Below, one piece after another: positions 1-5,190 of a stretch of 5,190 nucleotides of DNA. Position numbers and translations under genes: made by a program. How positions within the stretch are numbered: the stretch's first letter is position 1; each line of letters begins with the position of its first letter. Source of the DNA: an uncultured Selenomonas sp. (GTDB taxonomy: Bacteria > Bacillota > Negativicutes > Selenomonadales > Selenomonadaceae); contig CALYVJ010000161.1 in NCBI GenBank assembly GCA_945494195.1, forward strand, positions 1 to 5,190. The letters run 5' to 3'. The notes under the pieces are model-generated. The model was not told the origin of the DNA. It searched no databases and saw only the letters and a program-made list of their open reading frames with translations.

Positions 1-665
1 CAGTCAATGTGGATGTGGGTTCATCGAACAAACCGCAGGATGTCGCTGTGACGCTGCAGGTTATGGCACTGCTGACGATATTGACATTAGCACCAGGAAT
101 CCTGATCATGACGACATCGTTTGTACGGATTGTCGTTGTTATTGGCTTCCTGCGCAATGCACTGTCAACGCAGAATGTACCACCGAATCAGGTGGTAATT
201 GCTTTGTCGTTGTTTTTGACCTTTTATATCATGGCTCCCTACTGGGGACAGGCAAATGAAAATGGACTCCAACCCTATATGGCTGGGCAAATTACGCAGG
301 AAGAGGCGTTGGACAATGTAGCGGCGCCAATCCGTGAGTTTATGTTCAAACAGACACGTGAATCGGATTTAGCGCTGTTTGTCAATTTATCCGATGCCGA
401 GCGCCCCGATGGACCGGAAGATGTCTCGACTTTTACGTTGATTCCGGCCTTTATCATCAGTGAGCTGAAGACGGCATTCCAAATTGGTTTCATGATTTAT
501 GTGCCGTTTATCGTCATCGATATGATTGTAGCAAGTACCTTGATGTCCATGGGCATGATGATGCTGCCACCAGTTATGATATCATTACCGTTTAAGATTT
601 TGCTGTTTGTCATGGTGGATGGCTGGCATCTATTGATTAAGTCCCTTATAGTCAGTTTTAAATAA
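1..665 (+). CDS. fliP: Flagellar export gate protein FliP, 5'-partial
   Basis: FliP is an inner-membrane subunit of the flagellar type III export gate. Five copies assemble with FliQ and FliR into the helical channel that passes rod, hook and filament proteins. Counting from the GTG at 9 as residue 1, the translation shows the FliP hallmarks: LAPGILIMTTSF (27-38) leading to a membrane helix, PPNQV (58-62) followed by a second hydrophobic segment ending IMAP (74-77), SELKTAFQIGF (151-161), and the methionine-rich MSMGMMMLPP (179-188) that matches the channel-sealing loop of the family. The C terminus DGWHLLIKSL is typical and the stop is TAA at 663-665. The frame stays open to the left edge (GTC AAT before the GTG) and no ribosome binding site is visible in the eight available bases. 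I therefore treat the gene as cut at its 5' end. Many FliP proteins have a cleaved signal peptide, which would lie outside the window. An alternative is a true GTG start at 9, giving 218 aa, close to the roughly 221 aa of Bacillus FliP. Identity is very secure; only the start is open. Confidence 0.96.
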   Translation, partial: VNVDVGSSNKPQDVAVTLQVMALLTILTLAPGILIMTTSFVRIVVVIGFLRNALSTQNVPPNQVVIALSLFLTFYIMAPYWGQANENGLQPYMAGQITQEEALDNVAAPIREFMFKQTRESDLALFVNLSDAERPDGPEDVSTFTLIPAFIISELKTAFQIGFMIYVPFIVIDMIVASTLMSMGMMMLPPVMISLPFKILLFVMVDGWHLLIKSLIVSFK

Positions 666-678
666 CTGGGGGATGAAT

Positions 679-686
679 GAGGAGGT
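679..686 (+). promoter_or_regulatory. Ribosome binding site of fliQ
   Basis: GAGGAGGT lies eight bases before the ATG at 695 and is a near-perfect Shine-Dalgarno. It decides the fliQ start: the in-frame ATG at 677 lies at or before this site, so a ribosome placed by it can only reach 695. Confidence 0.85.
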
Positions 687-694
687 TTGTTGCA

Positions 695-964
695 ATGTCG
701 GGAGATCTGGTTGTCCAGTTAGGGCAGGAGGCTTTGTTTATCGTTATGTTGGTTTCCGCTCCTATGCTTGGACTAGGCTTGATTGTTGGTCTCTTGGTCA
801 GTGTGTTTCAGGCAACGACTTCCATACAGGAACAGACACTGGCCTTTATTCCGAAAATCATTGCGGTTTTTGTGGCGATTTTGATATTCGGCCCGTGGAT
901 GCTTCGTATCATGGTGGAGTATTTGACCAATGTCTTGGTTAATTTGCCGTCCTATATTGGCTGA
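695..964 (+). CDS. fliQ: Flagellar export gate protein FliQ
   Basis: FliQ is a small two-helix membrane protein. About four copies pack around the outside of the FliP-FliR channel in the export gate. The product from ATG 695 is 89 aa, the standard family length. It has a first membrane helix at about 14-35, the conserved polar turn QATTSIQEQTL (39-49), the FIPK motif with the conserved lysine at 54, and a second helix at about 52-75 containing IFGPWML. I chose 695 over the in-frame ATG at 677 because GAGGAGGT sits at ideal spacing before 695 and because family members begin close to a short 'M...l....al' N terminus. The upstream start would add six residues (MRRFVA) encoded by the ribosome binding site itself. 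The gene follows fliP after 29 bases, and its TGA stop (962-964) shares its last base with the fliR ribosome binding site, so fliR is probably translated by coupling. Confidence 0.96.
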   Translation: MSGDLVVQLGQEALFIVMLVSAPMLGLGLIVGLLVSVFQATTSIQEQTLAFIPKIIAVFVAILIFGPWMLRIMVEYLTNVLVNLPSYIG

Positions 965-969
965 AGGAG
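964..969 (+). promoter_or_regulatory. Ribosome binding site of fliR
   Basis: AAGGAG overlaps the last base of the fliQ stop codon and stands six bases before the fliR ATG at 976. The overlap suggests that ribosomes finishing fliQ re-initiate on fliR. Confidence 0.8.
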
Positions 970-975
970 TGAATA

Positions 976-1758
976 ATGGATTTCTATGATCTTTTAGAAG
1001 GGCATGCAGCAGTCTTTATGCTTCTGATGACCCGGGTCAGCGGGATATTCGTTATTTCTCCGTTTTTTGGCAGTCTGAATATCCCTGTATATTTTCGTGC
1101 CGCGGCAGCTTTTGCCTTTGCAATCGTATTGTTTCCGGTAATCGATAATTTTTCAGAGATTCATGCACCAGCGTCGATATGGGCCTATTCCTTTGCGGTT
1201 TTATCCGAGCTGTTTATTGGCTGGCTTATTGGTTTTGTTGCTTATATTTCCTTTGCGGCAATTACGATGGCCGGTAAGGTAATGGATATGCAGGTCGGTT
1301 TTGCCATTGTAAACGTAATGGATCCAACTTCCGGTCAGCAGATGCCGCTTATCGGAAGTTTTCTTTATAATTTAACCGTCATTGTGTTCTTAGTGGTAAA
1401 TGGACACCACATGCTCATTGATGCCTTGTTTGAGAGTTTTAAGATGGTTCCCTTACTATCCATGGAACCTTCCTTATCTTTGTCGTTGATTATTGCTAAT
1501 TTCACTACAGGCATATTCCTGACAGGCATGAAGGTTGCCATGCCGGTGACATTTGCGATTCTGCTGACTAATGTCGGGCTGGGAATCCTGGCTCGAACGA
1601 TGCCGCAGATGAACATTTTCGTCGTCGGTATTCCGATGCAGCTTACTGTCGGTGTTCTTATTTTATCGATGGTACTGCCATTTTATGTGTTATTCCTGGA
1701 TGTGCTGTTCAATGAAATGTATGGAAATATCACAATTGCATTACAGGCATTGCAATAG
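976..1758 (+). CDS. fliR: Flagellar export gate protein FliR
   Basis: FliR is the single-copy membrane subunit that completes the helical FliP5-FliR core of the flagellar export gate and contacts FlhB. The product is 260 aa, the usual family length, with several hydrophobic segments across its whole length. Diagnostic motifs are the N-terminal LLMTRVSGIFVISPFFG (16-32) with the following 'IP...R', the central GFAIVNVMDPTSGQQMPL (108 onward, D at 116), and VNGHH (N at 142) followed by a 'l.al..SF..vPl' segment. The ATG at 976 is preceded by AAGGAG at six bases, and the gene begins 11 bases after the fliQ stop. The C terminus is not truncated, ending a few residues past the last membrane helix with TAG at 1756-1758. 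The last 38 bases probably overlap the start of flhB in the +1 frame. In some Clostridium species FliR and FlhB are fused into one protein; here they are separate open frames. Confidence 0.96.
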   Translation: MDFYDLLEGHAAVFMLLMTRVSGIFVISPFFGSLNIPVYFRAAAAFAFAIVLFPVIDNFSEIHAPASIWAYSFAVLSELFIGWLIGFVAYISFAAITMAGKVMDMQVGFAIVNVMDPTSGQQMPLIGSFLYNLTVIVFLVVNGHHMLIDALFESFKMVPLLSMEPSLSLSLIIANFTTGIFLTGMKVAMPVTFAILLTNVGLGILARTMPQMNIFVVGIPMQLTVGVLILSMVLPFYVLFLDVLFNEMYGNITIALQALQ

Positions 1759-2839
1759 AAGTCCCTTCGTCTTCGATCTCCAGCGGTTTGCGGGAGATAA
1801 GACGGAGGAGCCGACTTCTAAGAAGCGGGCAGACGCGAAGAAAAAAGGCCAGGTTGGGCGAAGTACAGAACTCAATACAGCCTTTGTACTGTTAGTGGGG
1901 TTTTTGGTTATTAAGGTGTTGTGGGAGCATATTTATCATGCGATTGCCGCCTATACGACATATGTGTTTACCCATCCCAATCAGCCAGTGGATACGGAGA
2001 ATATCGTCCGGATCTTTATCGGTATCATTGAATTGATGGCTCAAACGGCTTTGCCGATTATGTTTGCGGTTCTGTTCGTTGGGTTGGCGGTAAATGTTTT
2101 CCAAGTTGGATTGAATTTCAATACGGAATCCATAGGGTTCAAGCCAGATAAACTCAATCCCATCAATGGTTTTGGCCGCATTTTTTCTAAACGCTCACTG
2201 GTAGAGCTGGTCAAGTCCTTGTTTAAGATTGCTATTATTGGATATTTTTTATTCCGCTTTTTATCCGAACAGCTGCTGGCTATACCACAATTTATTTACT
2301 TTGATTTATCCACCAGCCTGGGACAGGTCGCTGATATTGTCTTCAAGATGGCGTTCCAGGTTATTGGTGTTATTATTATTCTTGGTATTTTGGATTACGG
2401 CTATCAGAAATGGCAGACAACCCAGGATCTTAAAATGACCAAGCAGGAAGTAAAGGATGAAATGAAGCAGACTGAAGGTGATCCGCAGATTAAGGGCAAG
2501 ATAAAGCAAAAACAGCGTCAGATGGCTATGAGCCGTATGATGCAGGAAGTTCCGAAAGCAGATGTTATCGTCACGAACCCGACCCATTTCGCAGTAGCGT
2601 TGCAATACCAGAAAGGCATGATTGCTCCGATTATCGTCGCAAAGGGACAGGATCTCGTGGCGAAACGCATCAAGGAAATTGCCCGGGATGCTAAGGTTCC
2701 CATTGTAGAAAATCGTCCATTGGCTCGTGCCCTGTATGCAGGAGCTGAAGTGGGGGATATGGTTCCTTCGGAGCTTTATCAAGCGGTGGCTGCAGTGCTG
2801 GCGTATGTCTACCGCTTGAAACATCGCCGCCCGGCGTAA
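1721..2839 (+). CDS. flhB: Flagellar export switch protein FlhB (start uncertain)
   Basis: FlhB is the membrane protein that controls the change from rod/hook to filament substrates. Its cytoplasmic domain cleaves itself between N and P of NPTH. Numbered from ATG 1721 (372 aa), the protein shows FDLQRFAGDKTEEPT (18-32), a basic amphipathic stretch, about four membrane helices, LNPINGFGRIFSKRSLVEL (145-163), the linker EGDP (252-255), the autocleavage motif NPTH at 286-289 (bases 2576-2587), and VENRPLARALY (329-339). All residues expected for self-cleavage are present. Identity is certain but the start is not. Bacillus FlhB begins about six residues before 'LQ.FA', which here would be near bases 1757-1769, where no ATG, GTG or TTG exists in frame. 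In-frame choices are ATG 1712, ATG 1721 and TTG 1736, none with a good Shine-Dalgarno and all inside fliR. I chose 1721 as the nearest ATG; it gives an overlap of 38 bases and an N-terminal extension (MEISQLHYRHCN) that does not look conserved. A stem-loop at 1764-1808 lies over codons 15-30. Confidence 0.93.
   Translation: MEISQLHYRHCNRSPFVFDLQRFAGDKTEEPTSKKRADAKKKGQVGRSTELNTAFVLLVGFLVIKVLWEHIYHAIAAYTTYVFTHPNQPVDTENIVRIFIGIIELMAQTALPIMFAVLFVGLAVNVFQVGLNFNTESIGFKPDKLNPINGFGRIFSKRSLVELVKSLFKIAIIGYFLFRFLSEQLLAIPQFIYFDLSTSLGQVADIVFKMAFQVIGVIIILGILDYGYQKWQTTQDLKMTKQEVKDEMKQTEGDPQIKGKIKQKQRQMAMSRMMQEVPKADVIVTNPTHFAVALQYQKGMIAPIIVAKGQDLVAKRIKEIARDAKVPIVENRPLARALYAGAEVGDMVPSELYQAVAAVLAYVYRLKHRRPA
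1764..1808 (+). other. Long imperfect stem-loop at the fliR/flhB junction
   Basis: An inverted repeat begins five bases after the fliR TAG. The outer arm CCTTCGTCTT (1764-1773) pairs with AAGACGGAGG (1799-1808), with one G-U pair. After a two-base bulge (CG, 1774-1775), ATCTCC (1776-1781) pairs with GGAGAT (1793-1798). After one A/G mismatch, GC (1783-1784) pairs with GC (1790-1791) around a five-base loop. That makes 18 base pairs in 45 bases. It lies within flhB codons for the conserved FDLQRFAGDKTEE segment. The pairing is directly visible; a role in coupling, mRNA processing or frameshifting is inference. It has no T-run after it and is not a terminator. Confidence 0.6.
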
Positions 2840-2885
2840 ACGGATGATATTGTTTTCAGTTGATTTGCTATAAGGAGAGTCGTTT
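2840..2885 (+). promoter_or_regulatory. flhB-flhA spacer with flhA ribosome binding site
   Basis: This 46-base gap is the largest non-coding stretch in the window. It ends with TAAGGAGAG (2871-2879), whose AGGAG core (2873-2877) is eight bases from the flhA ATG at 2886, a strong Shine-Dalgarno. I see no inverted repeat or T-run that would end transcription, so flhA is probably read through from upstream. Unlike the other genes here, flhA does not overlap or nearly touch its upstream neighbour, so it has its own efficient initiation site. Confidence 0.75.
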
Positions 2886-4973
2886 ATGGCTGCACCACAG
2901 GCAGCTGCACCTTCCAATATTTTTGGACAGGGCAGTTTTATTCAAAAATACAGTGACGTAATGATTGCGGTGGCTATCATTACGATCGTTGTCATGATGA
3001 TTATTCCGCTGCCGACGCTGCTGCTGGATATGTTGATTTGCTTGAACATCACGATTGCGTTGCTATTGGTGATGGCAGTTATTTATAACAAGGAAGCATT
3101 GGATTTATCGATATTCCCGTCCTTGTTGCTTATCACGACATTATTCCGGTTGGCACTCAACATTTCTTCGACGCGACTCATCCTGCTGGATGGTTATGCC
3201 GGTGAGGTTATTACGGCGTTTGGTAACTTCGTTGTCGGTGGTAACCCGGTTGTCGGTTTTATCATGTTCGTCATCCTGGTTGCCATTAACTTTATCGTTA
3301 TCACGAAAGGGTCTGAACGTGTCGCAGAGGTATCGGCACGATTCACCCTCGATGCTATGCCTGGTAAACAGATGTCTATCGATGCGGACCTCAATCAGGG
3401 GGCTATCACCGATGCTGAGGCAAAAATCCGCCGCGAAAAGATTCAGCATGAGGCTGATTTCTTTGGCGCCATGGACGGTGCGTCAAAGTTCGTAAAAGGT
3501 GATGCCATCGCGGCAATTCTCATCATGTTCATCAATATTGCCGGTGGTTTTATCATTGGTATGATGCAGCGTAATCTGGATGCTGCCCAGGCCTTGCAGA
3601 CTTATACCCTGCTGACCGTAGGTGAGGGCCTGGTGAGCCAGATTCCAGCCCTGCTCATTTCGACGGCCACGGGTCTTATCGTTACGCGTGCCGGTGCTGA
3701 GGGCAACATCGGCAGCGACATGGTGGGCCAGTTGTTCCGCAATGATCGCATCTTTTTCATTCTGACGGGTGTTTTGCTGTTCTTCGCGGTTATTCCTGGT
3801 TTGCCAGGAATCCCGTTTTTGACTTTGTCGATTGCCTGCTTGTTTATCGGCCGGCTCTTGCGGCAGGGAACTGAAGTAAAGGCGAAAACCCAGAAGGAAG
3901 AGAAAAAGGTACAGGAAAAGAAGAAGGCGACGACGCCAGAGAATATCGTTTCACTGCTCCAGGTGGACCCGATGGAATTGGAAATCGGTTATTCGTTGAT
4001 TCCGTTGGTTGATACTGGACAGGGCGGTGACTTGCTTGACCGTATCGTTATGATTCGTCGGCAGTGTGCGTTGGAGCTTGGCCTTGTCGTGCCGACGATT
4101 CGCATTCGCGATAACATTCAGATTAAACCAAATGCCTATATCATCAAGCTCAAGGGGATTGAGATTGCCAAGGGTGAGCTGATGCTGGATCACTATTTGG
4201 CTATGAACTCCGGTACCGTATTTGAAGAGGTCCCAGGTATTGAGACAACGGAACCGGCCTTTGGCCTGCCGGCACTATGGATTCCTGAGAATGAACGCGA
4301 ACAGGCGGAACTCAATGGGTATACGGTTGTTGATGCCGTATCGGTTCTGGCAACGCATCTGACAGAGGTCATCAAACAGCATGCCGATGAAATCCTGGGA
4401 CGTCAGGAAACCCAGAATCTTGTGGACAACCTCAAGAAGACCAATCAGGCTTTGGTGGACGAGGTCGTTCCAGACCTTATGAGTGTGGGCGAAATCCAGA
4501 AGGTTTTGGCCAACTTATTGCGTGAACGCATTTCCATTCGCGATATGGCGACAATTCTTGAGGTCTTGTCTGATTATGCCCGGGCAACGAAAGATACGGA
4601 AATCCTTACGGAATATGTTCGACATGCTATGGCGCGTCAGATTACGCAGCAGAATGTACAGAATGGTACTCTGCCTTGCATTACGCTGGACCCGGCTTTG
4701 GAAAATCGGATTGCTGGTGGGGTGCAGCGTACCGATCATGGCTCCTATGTCAGCCTTGATCCAGATTCGTTGCAGAATCTTGTCAATGCGCTTAACAATG
4801 AGTTGCCAAAACTTACCAATATGGGTTATCAGCCGATCGTGTTGACGAGTCCAGCAGTTCGTTTGTATTTTCGCAAATTGGTAGAGCGCTCTGTGCCGGG
4901 CTTGATTGTATTGTCCCAGGCAGAGATTGAACAGAGTGTTGAAATTCAGATCCTTGGGGTGGTGAAGATCTAA
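2886..4973 (+). CDS. flhA: Flagellar export apparatus protein FlhA
   Basis: FlhA forms a nine-copy ring around the export gate. Its membrane part couples proton flow to export and its cytoplasmic part docks chaperone-substrate complexes. The 695 aa product is of normal family length. Residues 23-67 hold the first two membrane helices, followed by FRLALNISSTRLIL (87-100), the GNFVVGGNPVVG turn (113-124), and the signature cytoplasmic loop with RFTLDAMPGKQMSIDADLN (152-170). Charged residues shown in Salmonella to matter for export have counterparts at R145, R152, D156, K201 and D206. More helices follow up to about 325. A highly charged Lys/Glu linker (about 328-352) leads into the cytoplasmic domain, which starts near VDPMELEIGYSLIPL (360 onward) and ends at VKI. 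ATG 2886 has a strong AGGAG at eight bases. The stop TAA (4971-4973) directly abuts the flhF start. Homologous virulence proteins of the SctV/InvA type exist, but the flagellar neighbours make FlhA secure. Confidence 0.97.
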   Translation: MAAPQAAAPSNIFGQGSFIQKYSDVMIAVAIITIVVMMIIPLPTLLLDMLICLNITIALLLVMAVIYNKEALDLSIFPSLLLITTLFRLALNISSTRLILLDGYAGEVITAFGNFVVGGNPVVGFIMFVILVAINFIVITKGSERVAEVSARFTLDAMPGKQMSIDADLNQGAITDAEAKIRREKIQHEADFFGAMDGASKFVKGDAIAAILIMFINIAGGFIIGMMQRNLDAAQALQTYTLLTVGEGLVSQIPALLISTATGLIVTRAGAEGNIGSDMVGQLFRNDRIFFILTGVLLFFAVIPGLPGIPFLTLSIACLFIGRLLRQGTEVKAKTQKEEKKVQEKKKATTPENIVSLLQVDPMELEIGYSLIPLVDTGQGGDLLDRIVMIRRQCALELGLVVPTIRIRDNIQIKPNAYIIKLKGIEIAKGELMLDHYLAMNSGTVFEEVPGIETTEPAFGLPALWIPENEREQAELNGYTVVDAVSVLATHLTEVIKQHADEILGRQETQNLVDNLKKTNQALVDEVVPDLMSVGEIQKVLANLLRERISIRDMATILEVLSDYARATKDTEILTEYVRHAMARQITQQNVQNGTLPCITLDPALENRIAGGVQRTDHGSYVSLDPDSLQNLVNALNNELPKLTNMGYQPIVLTSPAVRLYFRKLVERSVPGLIVLSQAEIEQSVEIQILGVVKI
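3222..3257 (+). repeat. Two tandem 18-base units inside flhA
   Basis: GGTAACTTCGTTGTCGGT (3222-3239) is followed at once by GGTAACCCGGTTGTCGGT (3240-3257), identical at 15 of 18 positions and in frame. They encode GNFVVG and GNPVVG. Bacillus FlhA, as I recall it, reads similarly here (FVVGGNYVVG), so the repeat mostly reflects a conserved protein motif and matching codon choice rather than a recent duplication. Confidence 0.6.
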
Positions 4974-5190
4974 GTGCAAATAAAAGTAGTCAAGGCGCCA
5001 ACAATGAAAGAAGCAATGCAGCAGGTCAAAGAAGAACTTGGGCCTGATGCCGTTATACTCCATACCAAAAAATATCGGGAAGGCGGTTTCTTGGGATATC
5101 ATAGCACGGAGGTCGTAGAAGTGACAGCAGCGATTGAAGAGCAGGACGAGACAGCCCTGAAGAAGCGGGCAAAGCGGAATGTGACAGTAA
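4974..5190 (+). CDS. flhF: Flagellar SRP-like GTPase FlhF, 3'-partial
   Basis: FlhF is a membrane-associated GTPase of the SRP54/FtsY family that helps set the position or number of flagella, usually together with the MinD-like ATPase FlhG. Only the first 72 codons are in the window. They carry the typical FlhF N terminus: a short beta start (residues 2-7), T..EAM..V..ELGPDAVIL (10-29), then KKYREGGFLG (32-41) and VVEVTAA (47-53), followed by a charged stretch that begins the variable B domain. The GTP-binding NG domain would lie downstream and cannot be assessed. The start is GTG at 4974, directly after the flhA TAA with no spacer. The G-rich GGGGTGGTGA (4956-4965) inside the end of flhA is the likely ribosome contact, which points to translational coupling with flhA. 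An internal ATG at codon 11 is less likely because it would remove conserved N-terminal residues. flhF following flhA is the standard Bacillota order. Confidence 0.92.
   Translation, partial: MQIKVVKAPTMKEAMQQVKEELGPDAVILHTKKYREGGFLGYHSTEVVEVTAAIEEQDETALKKRAKRNVTV

Noticed and set aside
673..942. Plus-strand frame of 89 codons beginning at ATG 673, in another frame across fliQ.
   Set aside because: The product has no family resemblance, whereas the frame from 695 is unmistakably FliQ.
1804..1810. GGAGGAG, a strong Shine-Dalgarno-like sequence that could mark an flhB start.
   Set aside because: No ATG, GTG or TTG follows at usable spacing, and the bases encode the conserved TEEP part of the KTEEPT motif, so translation must begin upstream.
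2850..2874. Promoter-like TTGTTT (2850-2855) and an extended -10 like TGC-TATAAG (2866-2874) upstream of flhA.
   Set aside because: The spacing between the boxes is only 13 bases, and transcription from this -10 would begin after the flhA Shine-Dalgarno, leaving the message without a ribosome binding site.
2306..2917. Long minus-strand open frame (203 codons) opposite flhB.
   Set aside because: It lies antisense to a conserved FlhB sequence, its translation has no recognisable family features, and it is explained as a shadow of the coding strand.
3792..3820. Perfect 8-bp inverted repeat (ATTCCTGG / CCAGGAAT, four-base loop) followed by CCCG and five T residues, resembling an intrinsic terminator inside flhA.
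   Set aside because: It lies in the middle of an intact flhA reading frame and encodes IPGLPGIPF (residues 303-311), where repeated Pro-Gly codons naturally give CCTGG and CCAGG. The T-run is short and separated from the stem by four bases. A terminator here would truncate an essential gene.
4515..5102. Long minus-strand open frame (195 codons) opposite the end of flhA and the start of flhF.
   Set aside because: It runs across two well-supported genes on the other strand and its translation is rich in His, Phe and Trp without a coherent domain; a shadow frame.

Overview
The window is an uninterrupted run of plus-strand flagellar export-gate genes: fliP (5' end cut off), fliQ, fliR, flhB, flhA and the start of flhF (3' end cut off). 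All five gate proteins were recognised from conserved motifs in their translations. flhF was recognised from its N-terminal 72 codons, which run off the right edge. I see no RNA genes, mobile elements, CRISPR arrays, origins or convincing promoters or terminators, and no non-coding stretch longer than 46 bases.

Organism: the order fliP-fliQ-fliR-flhB-flhA-flhF is that of the large fla/che operon of Bacillota. FlhB carries the Bacillota-style N-terminal 'DLQ.FAG.KTE' segment rather than the shorter enterobacterial N terminus. FliP, FliR, FlhB and FlhA read closest, from memory, to the Bacillus/Clostridium/Negativicutes forms. Base composition looks balanced rather than AT-rich, which would suit an anaerobic Negativicutes (Selenomonas-like) bacterium. 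That last step is inference, and the genus cannot be fixed from this window.

Layout: fliP 1-665, fliQ 695-964 (start set by a strong Shine-Dalgarno), fliR 976-1758, flhB about 1721-2839 (start uncertain, overlapping fliR), a 46-base gap with a strong ribosome binding site, flhA 2886-4973, and flhF from 4974, whose GTG start abuts the flhA stop codon. The tight packing indicates one polycistronic transcript with translational coupling.

Function: FliP, FliQ and FliR build the helical export channel. FlhB wraps its base and switches substrate class after self-cleavage at NPTH. FlhA forms the nonameric proton-coupled ring and the docking platform. FlhF is the SRP-type GTPase that governs where and how many flagella are assembled.

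The only part that is not textbook is the fliR/flhB junction. flhB has no start codon or Shine-Dalgarno where the family normally begins. Exactly there, a long imperfect hairpin (1764-1808) begins five bases after the fliR stop. I found no evidence of a wholly new system.
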